A DNA stretch of 64,000 bases, taken from the NCBI GenBank assembly GCA_030737835.1, contig CM060850.1, forward strand, positions 9,615,877-9,679,876, given 5' to 3'. Positions within the stretch are counted from its first letter, which is position 1; each line of letters begins with the position of its first letter. Both the position numbers and the translations under genes were made by a program. Shown in pieces: positions 31,389 to 43,536 of the stretch. This DNA is from Acorus gramineus. Lineage: Eukaryota; Streptophyta; Magnoliopsida; Acorales; Acoraceae. Below the pieces are notes generated by a model. It was not told where the DNA came from, did no database searches, and worked only from the letters and a program-made list of their open reading frames with translations.

Positions 31389-33399
31389 TATAGTTTAGTT
31401 GTATGCATCGGACTTTCAGTTTGGACCGATAACTGTGACAAGATACAGGTATCTACTCCGCTTTTGGGTTTACATGTTTTACTTTATAATTTCATGTGTC
31501 TCTGCAATTGTTGTTTGTTGGCATGAGTCAACTCATTCTTTTGATGAAGAAACCACTGAATTTGTAAACATTGTAGTAGTGAATATCAATCTTTGAGTAT
31601 TATATGTTTTAATGAACTTGTTTTGATGGATGTTTTATTATTGAACTTGATAGAAACTTGTGAAAGAACTTATGATAGTGAAGAGAGACCTAATTATTTT
31701 GAATTGTGGGGCAAGTCAGTGCTAGTTGTATGGTAGGCCATTTGGAACTAAATTTGAAATGTGCCTTCTCACCCACCTTCCACTAAGTGTTTTTAAATCC
31801 AGAAAACATGCTCCCATTGATGCAGTCAAACCTTACTCAACAAAGGTCCAAATTCTTACATATGGTGCAACTCTAGCTGAATTGTTTGACAACGTAATGT
31901 TGAATTGTTTCATGAACATATCCCATATAATAACTTAATACAAGTGGATATATAATATATAAAAACTAACCATATCCCATGTATATGTTTCAGAATCCAA
32001 TCTAGCATGCCAATAAAAACTGTAACAAAGGTGGGCATCTAATGTACAAGGGAATCACCTGTCATTCATAACTGTTGCTTGTCATTAACAAAAAAACATT
32101 GAGAGACCTCTCTTTCTATTATTCATGGAAAAAGGATTATGGAATATTCATTGATGCTCTAAATTTATACAGAAGCAAACTACATCTTTTGATACTCATA
32201 ATTAGTTAATCAAAAGGATGGTTTAGAAATCACATAGAACCATCTTTAGGGGAAAAAACCCATAGATTCTGCCACAATGGAGTTTATCAGAATGATTTAA
32301 TGGTGGAGAATGCTAATTCTGTATAGTCCAATGCTAATTAGAGATATTTTTTATTAGTTTTTCATATTAAACAAAAAAAAGAATGACAGAAATGATCTAT
32401 CACCCAGGAAATAAAATAAATTTACAGTTCCTAACATTTATCCAAGTGGATGCTGATACACTCATACAGTCCCTACTTCCCCCTGATCTAGTATTTACTA
32501 TATAAGGAAAACGTAATATGTATGCATGACTGCACTCATCATTTATCATGTGGGGAATAAATAGTATATATAAAAATTCAAGAACAATAAAAGGAAAAAC
32601 TAAGCCCTGTATGGTTCATGCCTAGTGGAGGAGGCCGGGGAAGGGATGGTGCAGGTGGTCTACCCCCCTCCCTGAGCTCCTCTAGACTTCCTCCGCCTGA
32701 AACACGGACACGGAATACGGCAACACAAACATATTTGAAAAAATAGAACACGGATATGCTTGGGACACAACAACAAATAGTTAATATAATAAATATATAT
32801 TGTATATCCATATGATTTGGCTTCACCCTATACCATCATTTCTCTCAAAATGTTTCTGAATATAAAATAGTCATAATCCATACAGTTTTGTGTTTTCTTT
32901 GTGTTTGTGATCTATGTTTGAGTTTTGTTTTTTCTTTTTTTAGTTTGGATTTTTTTTTTTAAAGAATAATGTTTCCCCATATTTGATTCATTGATCTCTT
33001 AAAAAAAGTAGGGAGGAGTTTACCGATTTAATCAAAACTTAATTCGCAATTTTGAAAAATGTTAAACTCAGTCATTTTTACAGTTCAAAACTTAAACCAC
33101 GCATGTTTTCATTTTTTAAATAGTAATCATCATCATCTAATGACATATATGTTTTGATAAAAAGTGTATAGCGTTCCATTTAGAGTTGAATGAACACATT
33201 TTTAGTGAATGTCAAAAAAAAAATAAAAGATATATATGCATCATTACTAGCTTTTTAACGAGGTATATAGAACTGTATTTTGAACGGTAAAAAAACAAAG
33301 TGTAATAGCGCTTTTTTTTTTTATTTTATTACTGTTAACTCGATCCATTTTGCAACACTGTCTGCAATCTGATATACCACCACGCTATCATGGTATATG
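31389..33399. other. 3' region of the transporter gene and spacer
   Basis: Short ORFs only. The first 250 bases are probably 3' untranslated. A small G+C-rich patch occurs at 32625-32720. Nothing else is recognisable. Confidence 0.45.
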
Positions 33400-33565
33400 G
33401 GATTCTATCATAATATATAATATAATTTTTTTAACTAAAAAAAAATATATTATTGTATCTTAGTATATATTTCATTTCATATAACGATATTTACTTTAAT
33501 TAGAGTCTGGATGATTTAAAAAAATATGATATGGACGGTAAATGGAGTTGAACGTATCATTTAAC
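33400..33565. repeat. AT-rich dispersed repeat (family C), copy 2
   Basis: Shares gattctatcataatatata, ttagtatatatttcatttca, tataacgatattta and the trailing gtaaatggagttgaac pattern with 34912-35125 and more weakly with 7490-7650. Confidence 0.4.
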
Positions 33566-33868
33566 TGTTGGGCTCAAATAGGTTGAACTCATGTCCTAGG
33601 TCATGCGATCACACGTGTCGTGGGCCGTGTCCAAATCAGAATTGAGGCCATTTTATAGGACACGCCTCGGATCGTGTCCAACACGGATACGAAGGTCTGG
33701 TAGAAGTGTATGTCATCACCAACCAAACCTTTTTTATTGGTCATGATGGAAGGTGGATAGGTGTGATTCCTTTAAAACAAACTAATCAATACATCCTCTC
33801 TTTGGTTTAAGCTCTTTAGATTGGGTTGCATCTGTCTAAATTCACAAGAATGGATGTGATGACACTAT

Positions 33869-34096
33869 GACAATGTTTTGTTACATGATTGTGTAGTTTT
33901 TGCGTTTATAAGAAACTGTTCTGTAATCGTTCAACCAAACAGTTTTATTGTAGCAGCTTTTTACAAACAGATTTTAGACAAATAGTATCCAAAACTTTGA
34001 TTTTCAAAAGTTGAGAGAAGTGAGCTTACTGCAGAGTCAGTTTTAAAACCCCTATTCATATAGAATCAATTTTACAATCGTGAAACCAAACGCATG
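33869..34096. mobile_element. Harbinger-like MITE, second copy
   Basis: Same order as the element at 12954-13183: tgttacatgattgtg at the left, aaccaaacagttttattgta, acaaacagattt, gtcagttttaaaacccctat, then tcaattttacaatcgtgaaaccaaacgca at the right in two parts. Ends are inverted repeats; target duplication not clear. Confidence 0.55.
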
Positions 34097-34739
34097 ATAG
34101 TTATCCATATTAATAAAATCTCATCCGTGAGTCAACTTTACATGCTTTCAGTATAAAATTAGTGTTTTTTTTAATCAAAATCAACAAAATAATGTAGAAC
34201 AACATGAAAGAAGTGTAATAAAACAGTGACACGTTCATTAGAAACTTTCAAAATAAAATAATGATGATAATGATAATTGCACTCTGATTGAATTTCTTTA
34301 TTCAACACAAATAATGGCAAATCTTAAGCCACCGTACGATGATGATCTGATGTTTCTAAAATGCTACACGTCACACAGATAATTATGTAACGTACCATTT
34401 TATTTTATTTTTGTGTAAATTATGGTAACGTACCATTGCGGGTTCTTTACGTGTGAGGAAAACATATCTTCAATGGTTAATTTTATTTACACCCCTGTAC
34501 ATCTGTACTTTTATTGAAAGGTCCTTTTTTATTATAATTATGAACACCACCATTGACTAAACAAGCACCTAATAAATGGCTTAAATCGCGGTCATAGACA
34601 TTTTTTTTAACCTTTGAAAATCCCACAAAATATTATTTTTCTAATGCGGGTACAAATTTTTTTTTTTTTTTTTTTTTAGCGCTAGTTCACTGTGTTCATT
34701 TTACAATCTCGACTATAACTCTATACATCAGGATAACTT

Positions 34740-34897
34740 TTTTTTTTTTTATCAAAGGAATCCCCCGTGGTTGACCTTACGGTTGAGCTGGGAATGCTAC
34801 TTCTACCTATTTGCCTCGGTTCCACGAAAAATTCTTTCGAAGAATCGCCAATAAACAGGTGGGTAACTCAGCGCCAAGACTCGAACCCAAGAGCTAT
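34740..34897 (-). mobile_element. 5'-truncated tRNA-derived SINE with target duplication
   Basis: Flanked by GATAACTT on both sides (34732-34739 and 34898-34905). The plus strand starts with a T run, a poly-A tail on the minus strand. Near its 5' end the minus strand reads ttgggttcgagtcttggc, matching the pol III box B consensus (GGTTCGAnnCC). Box A is missing, so the copy is truncated at its 5' end. Confidence 0.7.
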
Positions 34898-34911
34898 GAT
34901 AACTTAATATA

Positions 34912-35125
34912 TACTAAGCTATTGTATGAGATTCTATTATAGTATATGACATAATAAAAAAAAATTATTTTTTCAAATAAAAAAAATGCACTATTATAAT
35001 TTAGTGTATATTTTATTTCATATAACAACATATACTTTTAATAGAAAAGTGTATGATTTTTTTTTAAAAAAAAAAAATCGATATAGGCTGCAATTGAAAC
35101 TGCAACTACGACTAGACATATCATT
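34912..35125. repeat. AT-rich dispersed repeat (family C), copy 3
   Basis: Contains gagattctattatagtatat, ttagtgtatattttatttca, tataacaacatatactttta and attgaaactgcaact in the order seen at 33400-33565. Confidence 0.4.
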
Positions 35126-35323
35126 TTCCTTCTGCGGAACACACGAAGGTTTGGGCCACATTTACATGTACAAATGGATCTTACATACAATATACAAGTT
35201 GCTACTCAAAAAGATTGAACCAATAATGTTTTTTAAGCAGATAATTAAAAATTATTTCATGAGTACACATGTACATGCAATGCAAACTAGTGGATTATAG
35301 TTCATTTTAATGTGATATATTAC

Positions 35324-36079
35324 TGTGGGGGATAAAATCAGGTTTTCCCCCTCTTGGGCCGGACCAACGTTCAATCCAGGCTTTTGATGTAGATTCGAGA
35401 AGAAACTTCGATGGACCTCTCTTTGCGATCCAAGGTAAGACTTCGTCCACGTACTGCCTTTCTTCGTCTTCGGCTCTGGTCACCTGAAACTCACATCAGT
35501 GTGATGCCAGTTAACGCCCCTCCGATGTTCAAGTCAGTGGTTTCACTATGAAAGAAGCTCCTTAAAATTCTTGTGCCAAACGGAGTGTGTGCATACCTTG
35601 AGAAGAAGGAAACGTCCTTCTTTTATACTCGAGAGGGGTGTGTCAAGCTTAACTTTGGAGACTGAGTATATCTTGAGATGGAATCTTCACGTGGCACTTG
35701 GATCCGATGACACGCGTAACCACGGGATCAACTCTTTGTAAGTGGTTTTTCTGACAGTTAGTCATTTTCCTACGTCAAATAATATTCCTTTGATCTATCG
35801 TTATCTTGCCGATGTGAACGTATGATCGACCCATGTGCCAGTTCTGGTCGGAGTTTAGTACTTGGTCACTCTAGCCTAGTCGGATAATATCATCGGTTCA
35901 TCCTATGCAGGTCGGGAATCATTTGGGTTGTTGGGCTTTTGTTATGGGCTTTCTTAGTTGGATTAGTCCATTAATTACAAATGAACGGGCTCTTTTCAAT
36001 CTCGTATCTATGCTCAAGTCCCTTCTACTTATGCGATCATATTCCTTATCATGACATATGACAGATTTGATCTTCTACA
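35324..36079 (-). mobile_element. Solo LTR of a Ty3/gypsy Tat-type element, 756 bp, with 5-bp TSD
   Basis: Bounded by ATTAC at 35319-35323 and 36080-36084. The repeat itself runs TG...CA (tgtgggggataa to tgatcttctaca). Read on the minus strand it has a TATA box (gagtataaaagaagg) and downstream ctgacttgaacatcggaggg, a phrase typical of Tat/Ogre-lineage LTRs. No internal sequence or partner LTR is near, so it most likely arose by LTR-LTR recombination. Intact target duplication suggests moderate age. Confidence 0.85.
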
Positions 36080-36084
36080 ATTAC

Positions 36085-37501
36085 ATTATTCTTGGTTAAC
36101 CTCATTAGCAGCAAAATTATTCCATCATTTGTGTGATTTGTTGGCAATTGGTATTTCCTAAATCACAAGGTATAAAAAAGCAAAATCCTGTGTCTAGTCT
36201 TTTTTTTTTTTTAATGAGATTTTTTTTTTTGTTGAATTAAAATTTAAAACGAGGACATATATCCTTGTATTTGATTTCCTCTAATTCTCACATTCCTCAA
36301 TAAAATTTACAATCTTTTTTATGTGATTAGCAACCACATCCACACGTGATAGAAAATATAAGTAAGGTTATTTATACAAGGAAAATGAAAAAAAACATGT
36401 TGTTGCCACTCGTAGTGCATAGCACGAGTGCACACTCAAAATATTATAAAAACATTATATGTTCTAAAGGCGTGAAGATATACAAGTTTTTTAGAGACAT
36501 GATGTGATGTGATGTGATGTGATGCTCACACTAATATAGATGGAGTAAAATTTACCCACAATACTTATATTAATATAAATATTAATGCATTCAAAATACA
36601 TATTGAAATCTAAAAAATTGAAAATAGATTTAAATAAATAAATTTTTATTGATTCGATTATTGAACATGACCAGACAGGAATCAGAGGGTTCACTAAAAA
36701 TCAAAAATCAACACTGCAACTAACATGTTTTTGCATGCACTAGTGATGGAATACTTGTACACTCATAATTATTTTTATTTTTTTTATGAAGTTACTTGAG
36801 TGATGAATTTTGATGCGCATCCATCGTGCATGTGCGGAGTAGAGCTAAAGTTTTCTATGTCCGTTTGATAATGGTTAGTGATGTCTGAACAAAGTGAATG
36901 GTGACTGATAACATCTATGTTTGAATATTCTTCAATTAGATTCCAAGGTACCTTGAAATATACCCATTTCAGCAAGTTACCACGTCATCCTCACTACCAA
37001 ACACCATTTATATTTCCTTAATATTTTCATTATCCCAAAATTACAAATAAGTCCCCCCCCCCCCCCCCCCCAATCAATTCACTAGTCACAATGTCGTAAA
37101 ACAAGTCATTCACTGCTCGTAGGAAAATTATCATAATGTTCAACAGTTCTCGTGTTTTCTGATTAATGTTGGATTCTGTCAGTCTCATCAATATTCAATG
37201 AGATACCGACACATTAAAATTATCAGATAACTCACACATTAAACATATGAAATTGTGGGATTCAATAACGACTATACATAAAGATTGTTTGTAATTGTGT
37301 ATAATACACTCAAGTATCCCAAATTAAGACCATGGTTTTATTTTATTTTTTTCATTTTAGATTAAAAGAACTTGTTTGATTTAAAACTTTTCTAAAAGGA
37401 CTTAATTGCAAAAATCACCCAATCCATTGCCTGAATAGCATTGCATCTCCATCCAAACAGACCAATCTCCCCTCCATCCCCTTCGGAGAAGAAGCAAATC
37501 C
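36085..37501. other. Spacer with simple repeats, PAP promoter at its end
   Basis: (GATGT)4 at 36501-36520 and a run of 19 C at 37053-37071. The last ~100 bases form the leader of the phosphatase gene. No clear TATA box and no other gene. Confidence 0.5.
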
Positions 37502-40500
37502 ATGGCTTCCTCCAAACCCTACCTCCTCCTCCTCCTCCTCCTCACCATCTCCACCACCACCTCCTTCTCCATCTCCCTCTCCGTCACCCCCACCTCCCTG
37601 GCCCGCTCCGGCGACTCGGTCCACATCACCTGGTCGGGCCTCGACTCCCCCAACCTCCTCGACTGGATCGGCATCTACAGCCCCCCCGACTCCCCCGACG
37701 ACGACTTCATCGGCTACGTCTTCCTCTCCAAATCCCCCAACTGGGCCGCCGGATCCGGCTCCGTCGACCTCCCCCTGGTCAACCTCCGCTCTGACTACCA
37801 GTTCCGCCTCTTCCGATGGTCCGAGGCGGAAATCAATCCGAAGCGCCACGACCACGACCAGAACCCCCTCCCGCAGACGAAGCGCCGGGCCGGGGTCTCG
37901 GCCCGCGTGGGGTTCGACGGGACGGGGCCGGCCCGGGCCGAGCAGGTGCACCTGGCGTTCACGGACGAGGTGGACGAGATGCGGGTGGTGTTTGTGGCGG
38001 GGGACCGCTCGAAGAGGTTTGTGAAGTATGGGGAGGGGGAGAGGAGGCTTGATCGGACGGCGGAGGCGGAGGTGAAAAGGTATGAACGGTCGGATATGTG
38101 CGATGCGCCGGCGAATAAGAGCGTCGGGTGGAGGGATCCGGGGTTCATACATGATGGGGTGATGAAGGGGTTGAAGAAGGGGAGGAGATATTATTACAAG
38201 GTGAGCTTTGAATTTTTTTTTTTTTTTCATGTCTGTTTGATTCTAAAGTTTGGTTTTTTATGTGATTAATTGATGATTCCTATGTGGGTTGTGCTTGATT
38301 AGTCATAGAAATTCAGATTTTGTTAGAATTGTTTGATTTTGTCTAATTGTCTCTATAGTACTCCAATTTTGGTTTTGAAGGGGTTGAAAGGGGAGAAGGT
38401 ATTATTAGAGGGTGAGCCTGAAAATTGAATTATTTTGAAGTATGTTTATTCAATTTTTTGTTAATTTTTCAGTGGCAGTTACATGATTCTATGTGGGTTT
38501 TCTTGATTATGGTAAGAAAGTTCGGATTTTTGGTATAATTATTTTTTATGAGACTTTATAGTAATTTTGGGTTTGAAAGTCCTTCTTTTGCATGGTTTTT
38601 GATGAATTAGCTAATTGGAAGTGTTTGTTATTCCACTTTGTTATTCATGATGGAATGGTGATCATACTTGGAATGGATTTGTTCCTTTCATGTGAACTTT
38701 GTAACGATAATTTGTTACTCTGGGCTTTATATGAATGTGAGGACAAATTCTCTTTTATTTGTTGCATTTAAAATTTGTGTTGACTGATATTCATATGCTG
38801 CAAAATAACCTTCTATACACCCTAGAATAGGTCAAGTGATTGCAAGTTAATAATTGCTTTTAAGGTACCGCATGTCTTTGCTGTGGTTGTTGAATACACA
38901 TTTTCACCTTTTTTTTTGCATGTGATTCCAATAATTTTTGTAATACCCTGCACTACATTTTTGCCAGAATAGGTAAAATAGCTTATTTTATTAGTATTGG
39001 TTGCAAGTGAATTATAATGTACAGGGATAGATGCTATGTTATGATTTTCTATTACATATTTCTCCGTTTATTGCATTTTAGTCAGTAATTTTCATATGCT
39101 GCAAATTACCCTGATATCCTAGGATAAGTTAGAGTAGCCTATTGTATGTGTTTAAGTGTAACTGAATTATATTTTTCAGAGACTAGCATGTTGGTCTAAA
39201 TCTGTTTAGACCTTCTTTAGTACCTAGTGGTCTGTGGAAAATAAAAATACAATGGTCACATTTATAGGCAATTTCAATTTTTTTAGTGGTCCACCACTCA
39301 TTACATTACAAGTTCTCCATGGGTGCTATGTTTAGATTGAATTTGGTTATGGTTAAACTTTATATTATCTCCCATTCTAAAACTATCATGTTGAGAACCA
39401 CATTCAGATGACAGTGTGATATGTCCTTTATGGAGATGTTTAATATTAGTATAAAACATCTCGAGTGTGATGCATGAATAGGTCTCAAACTTTTGATGTG
39501 AAAAACATTTCTAAAATTCAGGTGGGCAGTGATGAGAAAGGTTGGAGCCCAATCTATAGCTTCATGTCCAGGGATCCTGATTCAAATGAAACAATAGCAT
39601 TTCTCTTTGGCGACATGGGCGCTTCAACTCCATACACAACCTTCCGCCGAACACAAGACGAGAGCATATTAACCATCAAATGGATCCTTCGCGACATCGA
39701 AGCCCTAGGAGACAAGGCTGCATTCGTTTCCCACATCGGTGACATCAGCTACGCTAGAGGATATTCATGGATATGGGACGAGTTCTTCAATCAGATTGAA
39801 CCAATCGCTTCTAAGGTCCCATATCATGTCTGCATTGGCAACCACGAGTACGACTGGCCATTGCAGCCTTGGAAACCATCATGGTCTTATGGAAGCTATG
39901 GCAAAGATGGTGGCGGTGAATGTGGAGTTCCATACAGCCTCAAATTCAACATGCCGGGAAACTCATCTCTTCCAACTGGTACTAAAGCCCCTGACACTCG
40001 AAACTTATACTACTCATTCGATTCGGGTGTCGTGCACTTCCTGTACATCTCGACCGAGACAAACTTCCTCCAAGGAAGCGACCAGTACAACTTCATCAAG
40101 AATGACTTGGAGAGCGTCAACAGATTGAAAACACCATTCGTCATAGTCCAAGGCCACCGACCCATGTATACAACAAGCTACGAAACGCGAGATTCCCCAC
40201 TGAGGGAAAGATTGCTCAAGAGCTTGGAACCTTTGCTGGTGAAGAACAATGTCACGCTCGCACTGTGGGGCCATGTTCATAGGTATGAGAGGTTCTGCCC
40301 ACTGAAGAACTTCACTTGCAGTGAGTCAGGACATCCGGTGCACTTAGTCATTGGAATGGCAGGGCAGGACTGGCAGCCAATATGGGAGCCGAGGCCAGAT
40401 CACGTGGATATCCCAATATATCCGCAGCCAGAAAGATCGATGTATCGTGGCGGTGAGTTTGGGTACACGAAGCTCATCGCGACGAGGGAGAAGTTGATGC

Positions 40501-40760
40501 TTTACTATGTGGGGAACCACGACGGCGAAGTCCATGATGTGTTGGAGATCCCGGCGAACCCAGGTGTTCGTGATGGTGAAACGAGTACGGATGGTTTGGG
40601 TGGATCCGTTGTCGAGTCTACGATTACTTGGTATGTCAAAGTTGCGAGTGTTCTGTTGCTTGGCGCCTTTGTGGGATACGTTGTTGGAGTCATATCGCGT
40701 TCGAGGAGAGATGGCGCGCCGAGGAGTAGCTGGGCTCCGGTGAAGACTGAGGAAGTTTGA
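37502..40760 (+). CDS. Purple acid phosphatase, PAP2/PAP9 type, C-terminally anchored, 645 aa
   Basis: Exons 37502-38200 and 39522-40760 (donor TACAAG|GTGAGC, phase 0) give 645 residues. Residues 1-22 are a hydrophobic signal sequence (LLLLLLLTI). Residues 25-230 form the N-terminal fibronectin-like part. The metallophosphatase domain has all five metal-ligand blocks: GDMG (263-266), GDISY (306-310), GNHE (339-342), VQGH (442-445) and GHVH (483-486), so the Fe-metal centre should form although homologues are often named 'probable inactive'. A single membrane span at about 605-624 ([17 protein letters not shown]) with a basic tail follows. In Arabidopsis the PAP2 relative with this tail sits on chloroplast and mitochondrial outer membranes and affects energy status; the same is only inferred here. 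Exon 1 is strikingly G+C-rich compared with exon 2. The single intron is 1.3 kb. Confidence 0.93.
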
Positions 40761-42227
40761 CAGAGGTAAAGGCATTAGTGGATGTGGTTTTGTTATTTAT
40801 ACCATCATTTTGTGAAGCATAGAACATCAGCATTTGTGAGCATTGATGGCATTGTAAATATATGACAGTATGTTTGTGCCATAATGTTTGTTTAACTGTT
40901 TTTTTCTTTTTTTTTGGGATCAAGTTCTATATGATGGGTTCTGTATAGTATATAGTACAACTTGGATTGGTTTGAATTCGTTCCTGTATGATTTTTGAGC
41001 AGGTTTATGTTGGAGCTGAGTTTAAATGAAAGGGTCGGGTTTCTCAGCTCCAATGCAAACTTGATGAGTTAAAGATAAATTTATTCAGATTAGATCTGAA
41101 TTGTGCAATTTGTATATATCTATAAATATGTCATTTTCATAATTTCATTTCTATATTCACTAACCTTTTTTATCTCCATATTATCTCTTCCACTGAGACT
41201 CGTCTAGATCGTGTTTGACCACGTGAAAAATAAAAAATTTTCAAACACGGATTTAAACATCTTTGATATGATTGCGTTTTAAATAATTTTCCTCATTTTT
41301 TTTAAAATAAAAACCTCAGTTTTTCAAAAGTTAAGGATTTGTTTGGAGCTATTAAAGTTTAAAACATTAGCTTTTAAAAAAACGACCCCACTTTAAGAAA
41401 CATTATTTTATAAGAGTTTGAAATACGAGGTATTTAACGAATAAAACACGAAAAACATAGAAAATATTTCGTTTGATTTTAAATCTTTGGTGTTTTCATC
41501 GTAGAATTTGCTCAAATGGACTCTCGCGTTGGAAAAATCAAGGGTTACAACACTGCATTAAAAAACATTTTTTTTATGATTTTATAAATGCGAGCTAAAA
41601 TGACCTACGCATGAATGACAGGAGTCAAATTGTCATCATAGGCTTAATTTGACATAGAGATAAACAGTTAGGATAAAGAAAAAATTAGATTAAATAACTT
41701 GTTATGGCATAAAAAAATAAGGATAAAATATGGACAATTGTCCACGTTTGGAGATAAAAAATGAGGATAGTTTGTTCTGGTAAAAGGTGGAACAGACTTT
41801 GTGTCAATTTTTTATCCCAATTTTATAAAATTGAGATAACATTTATTACTACCATTTTCAAGAAAATAAATGAAAAAAAAAAAAAGAATGTGCTCCACTA
41901 AACAATATTAATGTCCCATTAATAGGAAGGATAGATTTGATATTTTTTAAAAAAATTTGAAGTTATCCCATATGTGATCCAAATGCAAGATCGAGGATAA
42001 GAAAATAAAAAATGAGGATAATAAAAAGCATTACCAAATGCAAATCTAGATAAAAATAATGATTTTTTTATCTCCATAAATTAGACTAACTTATCCTAAA
42101 AATTTATCCATTTATCAAACTAAGGCCATAAGGGCTAGATGACGTATACGCAGTTTTTTATATAATCCAAAAACTCTACATAGTTCAATTTTTTTATATA
42201 ATCAATAAACTTTATTACTCTTACGCC
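40761..42227. other. 3' region of the PAP gene and AT-rich repeat
   Basis: The first ~250 bases are probable 3' untranslated sequence. From about 41640 to 42125 the sequence repeats gaggata/ggataa phrases with inverted counterparts (tatcctaaaaatttatcc), like an AT-rich MITE; ends not determined. Confidence 0.4.
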
Positions 42228-42595
42228 CATGTTTGATTAGAGAATAAACCCGGAATAAATTAGAATTAATTGAAATAACCTCATTATGGATGTTTGGATA
42301 ACTAGAATAAATGAGAATCTGTATGTCAGAATTAACTAGTATAAAGTGGTATATGGATTCCATTCACCTATTAGAATTAAGTTATTCCAGGTTATTCAAA
42401 CAAAAAAAAATATGCGGTCCACTGTCATATCAACTATTATCACTTTTTATAAGTCAATTGTCAAATCAACTGTCATCATTTTTTTATCTTTTATAAATCT
42501 TTATCAAAATATAATCAAACATAAAATTATTTTATTCTTATTTATATTAAAATAATTATAAATCTTAGAATAATTTAATTCTTGAAAATAAGTGA
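42228..42595. mobile_element. MITE family A, inverted copy
   Basis: In reverse orientation relative to 10220-10672 and 47632-48075: tataaagtggtatatggatt, cactgtcatatcaacta, tttataaatctttat and tcaaacataaaatt are the complements of phrases in those copies. Starts near cccatgtttgattag. Confidence 0.6.
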
Positions 42596-43536
42596 TTGAG
42601 TTATGGTCGATGAATAAACTTTTCATGCTTGAATCAATCATATGGCTCAAAATACAAAATCAGTTCATTTGTCACATATAACCGCACTTTTTTTTTTTTG
42701 TGGGGTGCCTCTATTTGCACACCCCGTTTTGTGACATACTGACATGGGAACCATCGGAAAGCAAAGTCGGATCCCACCCGACCGATACCCAGACCCGAAC
42801 TCGTCTGTGTGTTCCACCGTCCACCGGGGCCCAAATCTGATGGTTCACCAGACACTTGATCTTCAATCCGACGGTCAGCGTGCGTTCTACGCAATGAAAA
42901 GCATCTCCACCGTCTGATGAGAGAATCAAACATCAATCAACGGCCGATAAGGGAGGCAATGATGAGTGACCGACAGCAAGATTTTGTCGCTGCATGCACG
43001 TGTGCGATGTGACCTGTGACCACCTCTCATTTAAATCGCTGTCAATACCACAAAATAAAGTCGACCATACGAGTTTCTCCGTGAGCAGGGTTTCCCCTGT
43101 AGATTCTAAACCGTCCGATGGATTATTTTAAACAGAACAAGCGGGCTCTGATTAGTGATTAGTGGTGCAAAAGAGTCAAACGAGTCGAGCTTTAACATGT
43201 TCAAGTTCGATTCGTTTATAACGAATCGAGTCGAGTCGAATCGAGTCGAGTCGAACTCATAAGACTCAACGAGCTTAGCATTCTTTTTTATTTTAGAGTT
43301 TTAGACGTTGAAAACAAAATGTTAATCTAAATGAGTCAAGTTCATGAGCCTAAATGAGTAAAACTTTATATTGATTTAATGTTCTGATTTTATAAAAGAG
43401 TTGAGTCAAGCTTCAATTAAGTTTTTTATAACACAAATGAGTCGAGTTCGAACACAAAATGAAGTTTGATCCAGGCCCTGAGCCTAACCGAGCTTTAAAA
43501 ATTGTTCAAGCTCGCTCATTTGTCTAATGGGGACGG
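42596..43536. other. Spacer with G+C-rich patch and a GTCGAG-rich repeat
   Basis: 42700-42960 is unusually G+C-rich for a spacer but has no supported coding sequence. 43165-43525 contains repeated gagtcgagt / gttcaag phrases, resembling the arms of a hAT-type MITE (the relative region 44670-44740 has gaacgagcctgaacgagttc). Confidence 0.4.

Noticed and set aside
37415..38230. Long minus-strand ORF (271 aa) opposite PAP exon 1, plus other-frame ORFs at 37441-38052
   Set aside because: Low-complexity Pro/Gly/Arg-rich products caused by the high G+C of the exon; the plus frame has a signal peptide, a valid donor and a matching family.
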